DNA from: Schaalia odontolytica | GTDB taxonomy: Bacteria > Actinomycetota > Actinomycetes > Actinomycetales > Actinomycetaceae | Direction: 5' to 3' | Length of the DNA: 64,000 nt | Assembly (NCBI RefSeq): GCF_031191545.1 | Contig: NZ_CP133472.1 | Coordinates: forward strand, 806,001 to 870,000 | Part shown: positions 37,701 through 46,932 of the stretch, in pieces | Layout: the number at the start of each line of letters is the position of its first letter | Numbering within the stretch: the first letter of the stretch is position 1 | Translations under genes and position numbers: made by a program | The notes under the pieces: generated by a model | The model's input: only the letters and a program-made list of their open reading frames with translations | What the model was told of the DNA's origin: nothing | Database searches by the model: none

Positions 37701-40609
37701 GGGGAGATGGCGACGCGCACGCGGGCTGACGCACGCGCGCCCTTTCGGTCCTCGACCGTGTAGGTGAAGGTGTCGGTGCCGACCGCCCCCCGGTTGGGCG
37801 TGTAGTCGATCCATGTGGCCGAGGCGGTGGCCACGCCCTGCGTGGGTGACGAGTCCACGCCGACCAGGGTCACCGAGTCACCGTCAGGATCGATACCGCT
37901 CAGCGTCACGGGGATCGTCACGGCCTGCCCCGCGTTCGTCCACGCGTTGAGGGTGCGCGGACGGGGGGCCTCGTTGCTGTCGGAGTCCGGGATGACTTCG
38001 AAGGTGACCGTGCTGGAAGCGTGGTTTCCTGCGGAGTCGATGACCGAGTAGGTGACTTCAAGGAGTCCGGGGCTGGTTCCGGCCTCAAGGCGCACCTGGT
38101 TTCCAGTCACGAAGGGCGTTCCGACCGCCGAGGCCTGGTCGTACTCGAGGGTCGACTCGACCTGGAGGTTCAGACCGGCCGGGGAGCGGTCGTTGGACAG
38201 AACCGAGACCGTGCCGACGTCGCCGACGCGCACCTTTGCCCGATCGGGCCGCAGAACGGGCACCATGTCGGAGCGATCCGAAGCGCCGGGAATCACGGTC
38301 ACCTCGGCGGTGGCACTTCCCTGACCATTAGAGACCGTGTAGGAAAAGGTCACGGTCTTGTCGATGCCCGCATGGGCGGTGATGCGCAGAAGGTGGCGTT
38401 CGATGAGCGCAACCTCGATATCGGGTGCCTTCGTCGTATCCACCGAGGTCACTGAGAGCATGCCTCCGGCGGGGTCGTAATCGTTACCCAGGGGATTGAT
38501 CAGGACGGACCCGCCCTGGGGTAGGACGGCGGTGTCGTTCTCTGCGATGGGACGCACCGAGGAGGAGGCCACAACCTCCACGCGGATGATACCCAGCGTC
38601 GTCGCAATCCCGTCGGAGACCGTGTAGGCGAAGGAGTAGGATCCGGGCTGCTGCGCCCGAAAGTCGATGGTTCCGCGGTCGAGATCCGGGGTGAGAGTCG
38701 CGCCCGACGGGGCTCCGGAGACCGCGGCGAGGGAGAGCGGGTCGCCGTTGGGGTCGGTGTCATTCTTGAGCGGGTCAAGGGTGACGGTCTCGCCCGGCTG
38801 AGCCTGGAAAAGGTCGCCGTTGGCCGAAGGCGGGAGGTTGCCCGCCTCCTGGACGTTGACGACGAGCTCTCCGCGGGCCTCGGCCCCCTGATCGTCAGCC
38901 ACCGTCAGGACGACGGTCTTGGGGCCAGCCGACGCCCCCTCCTCCGCGATGGTTACGGTGCCGTCTTCGACGAATGAGACGTTCAGGCCAGTCGGAGCCT
39001 GGACCTCCTTGAGGTAGATCGGGTCACCGTCGGGATCACGCCAGTCACTGAGGGCCTGGTACTGGATCTGCGCGCCCACCCCGATCTTGACGGAGGAAGA
39101 ACGCACCTGAGTGGGGGCCTCGTTCTGGCCGTAGGGGTGGACCGTGACCTGAACGTGGGCGGAAGCGGAAGCCCGCCCATCCGAGGCATCGTAGGTAAAG
39201 GACGTGGATCCGCTCTGGTCTGCTGAAACGTCCTCGATTTGCAGGGCGCGCCCGCTACGAGCCACGACCACAGAACCCCATCCCGGCTGCGTGGTCGGGG
39301 TGGCGGTGAGCACGTCCCCGTCCAGGTCGGAATCGTTGTCCAGGACGGGCAGAATGGTCGAGCGTCCCGGGCGGATGCCAAACTCGTCATCGACGGCCTC
39401 GGGCGGAGTATTCTCCTCGCGCTGCTGCGGGTCGGCCACCTCGTTGGTGAGCTCCGGGCTATCCTGCTCCTCTTCGCTCTCTTCGAGCTGATTCTCGACC
39501 TCATCCCAGTTGTCCATCAGGACCATGTTCGAGTCGGGCAACCACACGTTCCCCTCGGCGACGTCGTTGAGGACAATGGCCTTGCGATTGGTGCGGAAGA
39601 CAACCTCACGGGCGGAGACGAGGGTATCGACGACCATCTGCTCGTTCGAGGCCGGATCCTTGCAGGAGCGCACATACGCCCCCGATCCGCTCCACGCACC
39701 GTAGGCACATCCGTCGTGCCGCACGGGCGCCGCCGGGATGCCGGTCGGGGACCCCTCGGCGGCGGGCGTGATCACGGGTTGCCCACCCGTCAGCGGAATC
39801 GCTACAAGAGAGGTGGCGGTGGCCATCAGGACCGAGTCATCCTTGGGTCCGGCCTGCTGCAGGACGGCGTCGGCCTCTATACCGGCCGCGCCGAGGTCGA
39901 TAGTCTTATTCCCGGGAAGAAAGAGGGTGTTAGAGGCAGAGTCAAGGGCGACAACCTGATCGCCGACGACCGTGATGGAAAGGCGGGCACCATCGGGAAT
40001 CCCGGTGACCTGAGTGGTCTTCGTTTCATCGACTGACCCGCTGTGCTTGACGGTCGTGAGCGTTCCCGAGTTCGACAGGGAGTACACGGAACCGTCCTCG
40101 CCGGTCACGAATGCGCTGGCCCCCATGTTCGAGGCCAGAGCTGCAGAGTCGGCGAGATTGGAGGGGCTCGGCGATGCCGCAGACGTTGTCCACAGGGTGC
40201 CATCGGCAGCGTTGAGGACGCCGAGGACGTCACCCCCCTGCATCGCACTCGAGCCGGCGGGCAGGACCGTCGGAGAGCCGAGGGCGACCTGGGTGACGTT
40301 GACGGGAGCAACGGTCAGTGAGCCGAGGTCGGAGACGGTCACGGTTTCGCCAGCCTGGCCGACGTCAAAGTTGGTAGCCTCGGTGCGCAGGGCACCGTCA
40401 AGGATGCGGGCTTCGTAGTCGAGGTGGCCGACCAACTGCTTGGACTTGTTAGTCACCCAGATACCGCCATCATTGACGTTGACCTGAGTCACTTCGGCGC
40501 CCTCGTAGATGACGCCTGCGATGCAGAGCGCAGCAACGACCAGCACGAGAACAAACGCCTGCAGACGTCGCCTCACACCGGTTACGTTTCGTCGCTCTTG
40601 CGCGCGCAT
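34751..40609 (-). CDS. Giant membrane-anchored surface protein with Ig/cadherin-like and FnIII domains
   Basis: 1952 residues from the ATG at 40609, which has a GGAGAGGG box 4 nt upstream; an ATG 12 codons earlier lacks one. A basic N-terminus and single membrane helix (~12-33) make it a type II anchored protein. Residues ~35-360 carry beta-propeller-like repeats (NDGGIWVTNKSKQLVGHLDY). An acidic linker follows. Then come about ten Ig/cadherin-like repeats with a recurring DND-x-D-x-D-GD-x-L calcium-site pattern, for example VLDNDSDLDGDVL. The C-terminal ~450 residues have three FnIII-like domains (PDPPTNLRAEP; WVAPASNGGSDIDHYELQ). There is no LPxTG sorting signal. It is first in the cluster and probably the extracellular business end of it. 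Confidence 0.88.
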   Translation of the reverse strand: MRAQERRNVTGVRRRLQAFVLVLVVAALCIAGVIYEGAEVTQVNVNDGGIWVTNKSKQLVGHLDYEARILDGALRTEATNFDVGQAGETVTVSDLGSLTVAPVNVTQVALGSPTVLPAGSSAMQGGDVLGVLNAADGTLWTTSAASPSPSNLADSAALASNMGASAFVTGEDGSVYSLSNSGTLTTVKHSGSVDETKTTQVTGIPDGARLSITVVGDQVVALDSASNTLFLPGNKTIDLGAAGIEADAVLQQAGPKDDSVLMATATSLVAIPLTGGQPVITPAAEGSPTGIPAAPVRHDGCAYGAWSGSGAYVRSCKDPASNEQMVVDTLVSAREVVFRTNRKAIVLNDVAEGNVWLPDSNMVLMDNWDEVENQLEESEEEQDSPELTNEVADPQQREENTPPEAVDDEFGIRPGRSTILPVLDNDSDLDGDVLTATPTTQPGWGSVVVARSGRALQIEDVSADQSGSTSFTYDASDGRASASAHVQVTVHPYGQNEAPTQVRSSSVKIGVGAQIQYQALSDWRDPDGDPIYLKEVQAPTGLNVSFVEDGTVTIAEEGASAGPKTVVLTVADDQGAEARGELVVNVQEAGNLPPSANGDLFQAQPGETVTLDPLKNDTDPNGDPLSLAAVSGAPSGATLTPDLDRGTIDFRAQQPGSYSFAYTVSDGIATTLGIIRVEVVASSSVRPIAENDTAVLPQGGSVLINPLGNDYDPAGGMLSVTSVDTTKAPDIEVALIERHLLRITAHAGIDKTVTFSYTVSNGQGSATAEVTVIPGASDRSDMVPVLRPDRAKVRVGDVGTVSVLSNDRSPAGLNLQVESTLEYDQASAVGTPFVTGNQVRLEAGTSPGLLEVTYSVIDSAGNHASSTVTFEVIPDSDSNEAPRPRTLNAWTNAGQAVTIPVTLSGIDPDGDSVTLVGVDSSPTQGVATASATWIDYTPNRGAVGTDTFTYTVEDRKGARASARVRVAISPSPATNQNPVAVPDTVQARPDRVLNINVLSNDVDPDGDTLSLDEGGLSTPTPALNPQVRSSSTISVRTPSEPGSYAVAYTVLDGRGGSATGLATIYVSEDVPLKAPVARDDYVAYTDLPEDGSAVRVRVTDNDEDPDGSVDELKVATGEPGVEVNGQDLLIPVSDQLRLVVYTITDRDGLTNSAVVTVPGRNATAPFLNNASLPIEVDAGSQRTISLSDYVIVRSGRSPQLVEGTTPVAQAGLTSVSADASSQLTIAAAEGFSGNSAFTIQVSDGTDGGALSASLSVPVRVRATQNQPPTFTPTGVRVEAGGEPVTQNLALGVSDPEGADPSTFTYSVGTVPDGISASVSGSTLTVTAAQDTARGQAGSIAVSVTDTDGNSVSGSVPVEVVASSKPAVSVSDYRTRARVGETVRVDVASQAVNPFPGSPLTIEGAVLGMGSAQVHTEGTVVSITPDEVGTIKVTYRINDYLRDPSRSAQGNITVTVISKPDPPTNLRAEPRGTSGARLTFSVGADNGSSINGYQVYDADSGQQVSATCKSGSCAVDGLSAGRDYAFYVVATSSEGDSKPSAVSNRITTVGKPSQMVAPKVEPGDSVLKVSWVAPASNGGSDIDHYELQVNGGQPTSYTTTSATLSVVNGHDYAVQVRAVNGEGQAGPWSSPTSGRPRPSHVAPDEPVVTVTTERWEGQGVIVAKVFVSWTVGSSGGSGWGQTTITVNGEPHNVTANEPQPKKVVLEDSVTTATVTVTVRNIEGDATTSTPQTVRIPPNPNTPPFEIDPPTITATGNSGQLLVTNVNVKPGRGYLANELTVFWGKSGAECADKARANDVNRKVQKGTSFVLDRVGTDGVEQAFYFCQISTSGLVSSSIRVNGTPRNDHAAAPPPPDKDWANIPIHADYVSYPDGGFAIGIRRTEEIEGLCTYGCRLKVVGDRTGTLYAQSDAVVSPTDTPALRVEGSELPVREGYRVALHITLSTRTEIIKYMH

Positions 40610-40724
40610 TGACCCTCTCCCGATTGCTGAGTAGTGCCCACACAATAGTGTGGCACAACTTCAACCCAGCCTAATAGTTAATCAAAATCTATCAGAGACA
40701 GGATTACTTAACAACTAGAGGGCG

Positions 40725-40755
40725 GCTCGCCGCAGAACGAAGGGCCGCCCTCTAG
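40725..40755 (-). terminator. clpC terminator
   Basis: ctagagggcggc (40725-40736) and gccgccctctag (40744-40755) form a perfect 12-bp stem, 40 nt beyond the clpC stop codon and upstream of the giant surface protein gene on the same strand, so it insulates the two. Confidence 0.8.
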
Positions 40756-40794
40756 AAAAGGCACTTTGTCAGCTTCAAATAATTGGCGAGTAAA

Positions 40795-43263
40795 TCACTC
40801 CCCGTTGAAGGTGAACGCGCGTTCCTTTCCTTCTCCGGTGACGCCAACGGTGACAACCTGACCGGGTTGCAATTCTCCGAAGAGGATGCGCTCGGACAGT
40901 GCGTCCTCGATCTCGCGCTGGATCGCGCGGCGCAGCGGACGCGCACCCAGGACCGGGTCGAAGCCGACGTCAGCAAGCAGCTCGCGCGCCTCGTCGGTCA
41001 ACTGCAGGCGCATGTCCTGAGCCTCCATGCGCTTGGCCAGCTTGGCGATCATCAGATCCACGATGCGAGAGATCTCCGGCTTGGTCAGCGGCGGGAACAC
41101 GATCGTGTCATCAACACGGTTGAGGAACTCGGGACGGAAATGCTGCTTGAGCTCCTCCGCGACCTTCGACTTCATACGACCGTAGTCGTGCGTCGAATTG
41201 TCCGCGGTCTGGAAGCCCGTGAGGACACCCTTGTTGATGTCTCGGGTACCCAAGTTCGTCGTCATGATGATGACGGTGTTCTTGAAGTCCACCTTACGAC
41301 CCTGCGAGTCTGTCAGGCGGCCCTCTTCCAGGATCTGAAGCAGCGAGTTGAAGATGTCCGGGTGAGCCTTCTCGACCTCGTCGAAGAGGACAACCGAGAA
41401 GGGCTTACGACGAACCTTCTCCGTGAGCTGGCCCCCCTCGTCATAGCCGACGTAGCCGGGAGGAGCACCGAAGAGGCGCGAGGCCGTATGCTTCTCGGAG
41501 AACTCCGACATATCCAGCTGGATCAGGGCATCCTCGTCGCCGAAAAGGAACTCGGCAAGGGCCTTGGCCAGCTCAGTCTTACCGACGCCGGTCGGGCCGG
41601 CGAAGATAAACGAGCCGCCGGGACGGTTCGGATCCTTCAGACCCGAGCGCGTACGTCGAATCGACTGGGCAAGAGCCTTGACGGCCTCATCCTGGCCGAT
41701 AACACGCTTGTGCAGCTCGTCTTCCATCTTGAGTAGCTTCGCGGTTTCGGTCTGGGTGAGGCGCACGACCGGGATGCCGGTCGACATGGCCAGGACCTCG
41801 GCGATCTCCTGATCCCCGACCTCGGCGATCTCGTCGGATTCGCCACCCTTCCAGGCCTCTTCCTTCGCCTTGCGCTCCCCGTTCAGCTTCGACTCCTCGT
41901 CGCGCAGCGACGCGGCCTTCTCGAAATCCTGGTCGTCGATGGCAGCCTCCTTGTTGCGGCGAACCTCGGCGATCTTCTCATCCAGCTCGCGCAGCTCCGG
42001 CGGGGCGGTCATGCGACGAATGCGCAGTCGCGCACCGGCCTCGTCGACCAGGTCGATAGCTTTATCCGGGAGGAAGCGATCCGAGATGTAGCGGTCCGCC
42101 AGCTCGGCGGCCGCCTGGATCGCGGCATCCGTGATGATAACGCGGTGGTGAGCCTCGTAGCGGTCGCGCAGACCCTTCAGGATCTCGACCGTCTCATCGA
42201 CGCTGGGCTCCTCAACCTTGACCGGCTGGAAGCGACGCTCAAGGGCAGCGTCTTTCTCGATGTACTTGCGGTACTCGTCGTTCGTGGTCGCACCGATCGT
42301 CTGGAGCTCGCCGCGGGCCAGCATGGGCTTGAGCATCTGCGCGGCGTCGATGGATCCCTCAGCGGCACCGGCACCCACGAGGGTGTGGATCTCGTCGATG
42401 AACAGGATGATGTCGCCGCGCGTACGGATCTCCTTGAGGACCTTCTTCAAACGTTCCTCGAAGTCGCCGCGGTAGCGCGAGCCCGCCACCAACGAGCCCA
42501 TGTCGAGGCTGTAGATCTGCTTGTCCTTGATGGTTTCGGGCACGTCGCCATGCACGATCGCCTGGGCGAGGCCCTCAACGACCGCCGTCTTACCGACGCC
42601 GGGCTCACCAATCAGGACCGGGTTATTCTTCGTGCGACGCGACAGAACCTGCATGACGCGCTCCATCTCGACGCGCCGGCCGATGACAGGGTCCAGCTTG
42701 TTCTCACGGGCGGCCTGCGTCAGGTTGCGGCCGAACTGCTCAAGGATGGCAGAGTTGGAACGCTCGGGACCACCCGAACCGCCCACGCCCGCACCCACGG
42801 ATTCGCGCCCCTCCTCGTCACCGCGCTGGTAACCGCTGAGCATCTGAATGACGGTCTGACGCACCTGCGCCAGGTCCGCGCCCTGCTTAGTCAGGACCTG
42901 GGCGGCCACGCCCTCACCTTCCTTGAGGAGGCCGAGCAGCAGGTGTTCCGTGCCAATGTAGTTGTGGCCCAGCTGCAGGGCCTCGCGAAGGCTCAGCTCA
43001 AACACACGCTTAGCGCGGGGAGTGAAGGGAATGTGACCCTCAACCGGCTTCTCACCCTCGCCGATGATATCAATGACCGAGGCACGGACGGCCTCGCCCT
43101 TGATCTCCATCGTCTCCAGGGCCTTGGCTGCGACGCCCTCACCCTCGGAGATCAGCCCGAGCAGCAGGTGCTCCGTGCCGATGTAGTTGTGCTTGAGACC
43201 GCGAGCCTCGTCCTGCGCGAGCACGACGACCCGGCGAGCGCGGTCGGTAAAGCGTTCGAACAT
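40795..43263 (-). CDS. clpC: ATP-dependent Clp protease ATP-binding subunit ClpC
   Basis: 822 residues from [11 protein letters not shown] at 43263, which matches family starts and has an AGGAG box 5 nt upstream. Layout: double Clp-N domain (~1-150), first AAA+ module (Walker [14 protein letters not shown], ~210; [16 protein letters not shown]), UVR coiled-coil region (~420-455, [20 protein letters not shown]), second AAA+ module (Walker [15 protein letters not shown], ~553). It unfolds substrates for ClpP in general proteolysis and stress response, and in actinobacteria is usually essential. A 14-bp palindrome lies ~30 nt before the start codon. Confidence 0.98.
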   Translation of the reverse strand: MFERFTDRARRVVVLAQDEARGLKHNYIGTEHLLLGLISEGEGVAAKALETMEIKGEAVRASVIDIIGEGEKPVEGHIPFTPRAKRVFELSLREALQLGHNYIGTEHLLLGLLKEGEGVAAQVLTKQGADLAQVRQTVIQMLSGYQRGDEEGRESVGAGVGGSGGPERSNSAILEQFGRNLTQAARENKLDPVIGRRVEMERVMQVLSRRTKNNPVLIGEPGVGKTAVVEGLAQAIVHGDVPETIKDKQIYSLDMGSLVAGSRYRGDFEERLKKVLKEIRTRGDIILFIDEIHTLVGAGAAEGSIDAAQMLKPMLARGELQTIGATTNDEYRKYIEKDAALERRFQPVKVEEPSVDETVEILKGLRDRYEAHHRVIITDAAIQAAAELADRYISDRFLPDKAIDLVDEAGARLRIRRMTAPPELRELDEKIAEVRRNKEAAIDDQDFEKAASLRDEESKLNGERKAKEEAWKGGESDEIAEVGDQEIAEVLAMSTGIPVVRLTQTETAKLLKMEDELHKRVIGQDEAVKALAQSIRRTRSGLKDPNRPGGSFIFAGPTGVGKTELAKALAEFLFGDEDALIQLDMSEFSEKHTASRLFGAPPGYVGYDEGGQLTEKVRRKPFSVVLFDEVEKAHPDIFNSLLQILEEGRLTDSQGRKVDFKNTVIIMTTNLGTRDINKGVLTGFQTADNSTHDYGRMKSKVAEELKQHFRPEFLNRVDDTIVFPPLTKPEISRIVDLMIAKLAKRMEAQDMRLQLTDEARELLADVGFDPVLGARPLRRAIQREIEDALSERILFGELQPGQVVTVGVTGEGKERAFTFNGE

Positions 43264-43293
43264 GCCTCTCCTCATTTCACAGGACGGGCATTT

Positions 43294-43307
43294 CGCCGAG
43301 CTCGGCG
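43294..43307. promoter_or_regulatory. Perfect 14-bp palindrome upstream of clpC
   Basis: cgccgagctcggcg lies 31-44 nt before the clpC start codon, loosely framed by gacggg (43283-43288) and cccgtc (43312-43317). It could be an operator or a 5' UTR hairpin. The half-sites resemble CGCC/GGCG seen in ClgR sites but the spacing differs. Confidence 0.4.
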
Positions 43308-43547
43308 TACACCCGTCCCAGTTGACTGGTTACAGCCTACGGAAAGCTCCCGCGCCGTGCGCGCGCTTTCGCCCTGGGCGCATGGGCGGCCCTCACGTTG
43401 TGCTCCCACGGCACAAGTCGCGCGCAATTCGATGGCCCAAACGTTCACTACCGTCCAGACACGTTGCAATTTCAACGATGCTTCGTCATTGCTTGAAAGA
43501 TTGTCGCAGACAATGCGTGCGAGATTGTCAGGGGCTAGGACGCGGCG

Positions 43548-44075
43548 CTAGGCCTCGACGAGGACCGTGAACGGCCCGTCGTTGACCAGCGAGACCTCCA
43601 TTATCGCCCCAAACTGGCCGGTCTCGACGTGCAGGCCCCGGCCGCGCAGGTCGGCGACCACCGCGTCGACAAGGGGCTCGGCCTCATCACCGGGGGCAGC
43701 ATGAGCCCACGAGGGGCGCCGCCCCTTGCGGGTGTCCCCGTACAGCGTGAACTGGGAGATCACCAGGATCGGCGCGCCCGCGTCGGCGGCCGAAAGCTCG
43801 CCGTCGAGGATGCGCAACTCGGCGATCTTGCGGGCCACCGTGGCCACCTGCTCGGCACCGTCGCCTCGCTGGACCCCCAGGAGGACGACAAGGCCCTGGC
43901 GCTTCTCGCAGCCGCTCTCCCCCGCCGGGACTGCTGGGCCCTGCCCACCAACGCCGGACGCTGCGGTCTCGCGGCGGGCACCGGATTCGTCAAGGCTGTC
44001 GAAGGCGAGGCGGCCGACGACGCGCCCGCTGACGCGAACCTCGCCGGAGGTAGCGCGCTGGATGACGGCGCGCAT
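43548..44075 (-). CDS. dtd: D-aminoacyl-tRNA deacylase
   Basis: Removes D-amino acids (and Gly mischarged on tRNA-Ala) from tRNA. The family motifs SQFTLYGDTRKGRRPSW (~105-121) and the C-terminal NDGPFTVLVEA are present; the former carries the SQFT motif and the latter corresponds to the GP-containing motif. The protein is 175 residues versus ~145-150 in most DTDs because a Gly/Ala/Glu-rich insertion (~28-60) lies between VVGRL and QGLVVLLGV. The ATG shares one base with the ygfZ stop (TGATG), so translation is coupled. Last gene of the FABP-ygfZ-dtd unit. Confidence 0.93.
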   Translation of the reverse strand: MRAVIQRATSGEVRVSGRVVGRLAFDSLDESGARRETAASGVGGQGPAVPAGESGCEKRQGLVVLLGVQRGDGAEQVATVARKIAELRILDGELSAADAGAPILVISQFTLYGDTRKGRRPSWAHAAPGDEAEPLVDAVVADLRGRGLHVETGQFGAIMEVSLVNDGPFTVLVEA

Positions 44076-45229
44076 CAGCGCGACCCCAGGGCAGAGCCGA
44101 GTCCGCCAAAACCCGTGGAACCACCACGCTGTCCCGCCTCGCGCGAGAGGTCGGCACCCGGGCGGGTCTGGGGAGACACGGAGGATTTGCCGTGAACGGG
44201 CACGATCTCCTCCTGGGCGGCAGCGACGCCGTCAATGTCGAAGACCGTCGTCACGGGCACGGCGCGGGCGACGAGCGCGAGGGCGATCGGCCCCTCGTCC
44301 GCGTGGCGGGCCGAGGAGGTAACGACGCCGACCTGGCGACCCCCAACCTCGATGGGCGTGCCGGGTGCGGGAAGGTCGCCGCGCGAGCCATCCAGCTGCA
44401 GATACGTCAGGCGGCGCGGAGGACGACCCAAGTTGAGGACCCGGGCGATGGTTTCCTGTCCGCGGTAGCATCCCTTCGTCGTGTGGACGGCGCTGCGCAG
44501 CCAGTCCAGCTCGGGCGGGATCGCGCGGGCGTCGGTCTCGCGACCCAGGCGCGGCTTCCAGCCGGCAATACGCGTGGCCTCCCACGCCAGGTATCCGGCA
44601 CGGCGGCGCGCTCCGCCCTCCGGGCAGGAGGCCAGCCACTCCGCCTCAAAATCATCCGCCACCTGCCGCGCAACAGCGTGGCACATCATCGGGGTGCGCG
44701 CGCCGGGGTGGCGCTCACCCTGGAAGTAGGCGGCCCCGCCCTCCACGACGCCGGGCCACGGGTCCTCCCAGGTCCACAGGTGCCCGGGCAGGCCGGCCAC
44801 CGCCTCGGGCGCATTCGCACCCGCACGAACCGAGGAGAACACGGCCACGTCGCGCTGCTCGACGCTCACGCGCAGCGCGAAACGCATCGCCTCCAGGAAG
44901 GAGGCGAACCCCGAAACGTCGGAGCGCTCGACGATGAGGTGCAGTACCTCCCCGTCGTCGCTCACGCCCGCCCAGTGTTCGACGCGCCCCTCGGGAGAGA
45001 GGATCAGCAGCTCGCGGCTGACGCCGGGGACGAGGTCGGTGACGATCTGGGAGGCCAGCGACGTCACCCAGGTGAGGCGGTCCGCGCCTGAAACGTCGAT
45101 GACCGCCAGGTCCGGGCGGCGCACCAGGCCGCGCCCTCCCTCGAGGGCCCACTGCTCCCCCGACGGATCCCCGAAGTGCGCGGTCGCGCCGAAGGAGGCC
45201 ACGGCCTCGTCGATGAAGTCCTCGGACAT
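44075..45229 (-). CDS. ygfZ: Folate-binding YgfZ/GcvT-like protein (Fe-S cluster repair)
   Basis: 384 residues from MSEDFIDEAVASFG at 45229; the frame is open further upstream but that part lies inside the FABP gene. The hallmark KGCYRGQE (~244-251) with the conserved Cys identifies the YgfZ family, which uses folate to help maintain Fe-S enzymes. GcvT-like fold segments are recognisable (VIDVSGADRLTWVTSLASQI; ELLILSPEGRVEHW). The gene begins 7 nt after the FABP stop and is coupled to dtd. The C-terminal ~50 residues are a disordered tail. Confidence 0.92.
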   Translation of the reverse strand: MSEDFIDEAVASFGATAHFGDPSGEQWALEGGRGLVRRPDLAVIDVSGADRLTWVTSLASQIVTDLVPGVSRELLILSPEGRVEHWAGVSDDGEVLHLIVERSDVSGFASFLEAMRFALRVSVEQRDVAVFSSVRAGANAPEAVAGLPGHLWTWEDPWPGVVEGGAAYFQGERHPGARTPMMCHAVARQVADDFEAEWLASCPEGGARRRAGYLAWEATRIAGWKPRLGRETDARAIPPELDWLRSAVHTTKGCYRGQETIARVLNLGRPPRRLTYLQLDGSRGDLPAPGTPIEVGGRQVGVVTSSARHADEGPIALALVARAVPVTTVFDIDGVAAAQEEIVPVHGKSSVSPQTRPGADLSREAGQRGGSTGFGGLGSALGSR

Positions 45230-45236
45230 CTCTGGC

Positions 45237-45896
45237 TCAGACAAGGAAGCCCTCCTGGCTCTCGTCGATGCCTTCGATAACCTCGCCGGATTCGGTCGAG
45301 GCCTGCTCGGTGCGCATGAGGCGGCCGGAGATCTCAACGTCGGCCTCGTCCTCGCCGTCAAGGGTGCGCTCCTGCGTCCACATGAGTTCGCCAGCGACCA
45401 AGCCGAACATACGACCCAGGTGCGTGAGGCGGGTGGCGTCTGCACAAAGAGCGATCGCCTCGGAAACCATCTGCACGCGCGGGCCAACGCTCACGCCATC
45501 CCACACGGCGCTGTGGCCCTCGGTGGACGCGGAGGTCGCCGTGAACTCGCGGGGGTTGTACTGGCCCGGCGGCGGCAGCGGCGCGTCGGAAGGGACGACG
45601 GACACGTACAGGGTCTCTTCGCTGATCAGGTCGCCCTTCTTGATTGCCGACAGGCCCTTCGCTGCGTCCCAGGTGGGGTCGATCGGCTCGGAGGCGACGC
45701 CCGCGTGCACGCGGGTCACCAGGCGCATCTGCTCGCCGACGACGTCGCCGCGGATCTCCTCAATGACGGGGGAATCTTCGGCGGGCGCGTCTGCCGGTGC
45801 GCCCGGGGCGGCGTACATGCCCCAGCCCTCCCAGGTTCCAAGCATCCACGCGACGGGAGCGACGAGTGCGGGCAGGTCAGCAGGTATCACCATCAT
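45237..45896 (-). CDS. FABP/nitrobindin-like beta-barrel protein (DUF1794)
   Basis: 219 residues. The start PVAWMLGTWEGWGMY contains the GTWEGxG motif that begins the ten-stranded nitrobindin-like barrel. The C-terminal half has LTHLGRMFGLVAGELMWTQE, typical of the family, and the His there may be a haem-iron ligand. The family binds ferric haem and handles nitric oxide or peroxynitrite in other bacteria. A TAGGCT hexamer 6 nt before the ATG suggests a leaderless transcript starting the FABP-ygfZ-dtd operon. A Met-Met start leaves one residue of uncertainty. Confidence 0.9.
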   Translation of the reverse strand: MMVIPADLPALVAPVAWMLGTWEGWGMYAAPGAPADAPAEDSPVIEEIRGDVVGEQMRLVTRVHAGVASEPIDPTWDAAKGLSAIKKGDLISEETLYVSVVPSDAPLPPPGQYNPREFTATSASTEGHSAVWDGVSVGPRVQMVSEAIALCADATRLTHLGRMFGLVAGELMWTQERTLDGEDEADVEISGRLMRTEQASTESGEVIEGIDESQEGFLV

Positions 45897-45902
45897 GGCT
45901 CC

Positions 45903-45908
45903 AGCCTA
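45903..45908 (-). promoter_or_regulatory. Leaderless -10 element of the FABP gene
   Basis: TAGGCT on the minus strand, separated by exactly 6 nt from the ATG at 45896. The gap (ggagcc) could also be a weak ribosome site. Confidence 0.5.
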
Positions 45909-46011
45909 ACGCGTCGACACGACCCTCACCGCGCGAGCCGGGGCGCGCAGCTGGGAGCGAAAAGGGACGAGTCCGGGCCCGGTCGCGCGGTCGCCCAGCC
46001 GTCGGGGGAGC

Positions 46012-46932
46012 TCAGATGCCGCCGATGCGGATCATCGCGTACACGGGCAGGGCAGCGACGAGGAACTTCGCGGCACCTCGTCCCAGGACGTTGGCGAGCT
46101 GGGCGGAGGAGGCCCGTTCCCCAAGGAGCGCGTCCAGGACCGACACTGCGAAGCCAACGCCGAAGCCGGTGACGCCGCCGAGCGTCAGGAAGGCTGCGAA
46201 TTCACCGAAACGCTTTGCGATGAAAGGGAAGACGACGGGCAGCAGGTCCGAGGTCTCTCCGAGGAACCAGGCAATCGACGCGGCAACGAGGCCCGCGATG
46301 ATGCCGGAGATCATCGCGACGGCGACGCCGGCCTTCGCGCTGCGCCCAGCGCGTGCCGCAGCCGCGCCGACGATGGCGATCAGAGCGGCCATGGGGACGA
46401 TGACGGACCAGCGCTCGTGGACGGTGAGGGAGACCCACATGGACCCGGAGGTGACGATGAGAAGCCCGGTCACCGACGAGGCGAGAGCCGCACTCAGGGC
46501 GGTGGACCCCCAGTGCTCGCTCGTGCGCCCGACGGAATGATCACGGGGCGCGGGCGCATCCAGGATCGTCGCCGCGACCAGGGCGACCAGGGTGATGCCC
46601 GTCAGGGGCACGGCGATGTCGAGGTTCTTCCAGTAGGCCACGCCCATGGGAGTCAGAGCCCCGCCCAGGGCCAGGACCGCCTGCGCGAGCCACGGCATAT
46701 GCAGGCGCGCGAGGCTCGGCCAGCCGAGGGCCAGCAGGAAAGAAGCGAAGGCGACGATGGGACCGACGGACCAGCGAGACCCCGGCAGCCACCACGCGAC
46801 GATGGTCGCCGCAGCCAGCAGGGTGACGGTGAAGGTACCGATGCTGTTGGGAACGTGGCGCGTGGCCAGGGTGTCGCGGCGGCGCCCACGGTCTCGGACG
46901 GTTCGCGGGCGTGTGGGCGGGGTCGATGTCAT
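46012..46932 (-). CDS. Polytopic membrane protein of unknown function
   Basis: 306 residues from MTSTPPTRPRTVRDRG at 46932, preceded by GGAGG. A basic 30-residue N-terminus precedes about nine hydrophobic helices, the first being GTFTVTLLAAATIVAWWLPG. The loops are short and there is no obvious ligand-binding motif. It stands alone between the FABP operon and a 600-nt repeat-bearing spacer. No family is recognised; codon pattern and length make the gene itself secure. Confidence 0.8.
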   Translation of the reverse strand: MTSTPPTRPRTVRDRGRRRDTLATRHVPNSIGTFTVTLLAAATIVAWWLPGSRWSVGPIVAFASFLLALGWPSLARLHMPWLAQAVLALGGALTPMGVAYWKNLDIAVPLTGITLVALVAATILDAPAPRDHSVGRTSEHWGSTALSAALASSVTGLLIVTSGSMWVSLTVHERWSVIVPMAALIAIVGAAAARAGRSAKAGVAVAMISGIIAGLVAASIAWFLGETSDLLPVVFPFIAKRFGEFAAFLTLGGVTGFGVGFAVSVLDALLGERASSAQLANVLGRGAAKFLVAALPVYAMIRIGGI

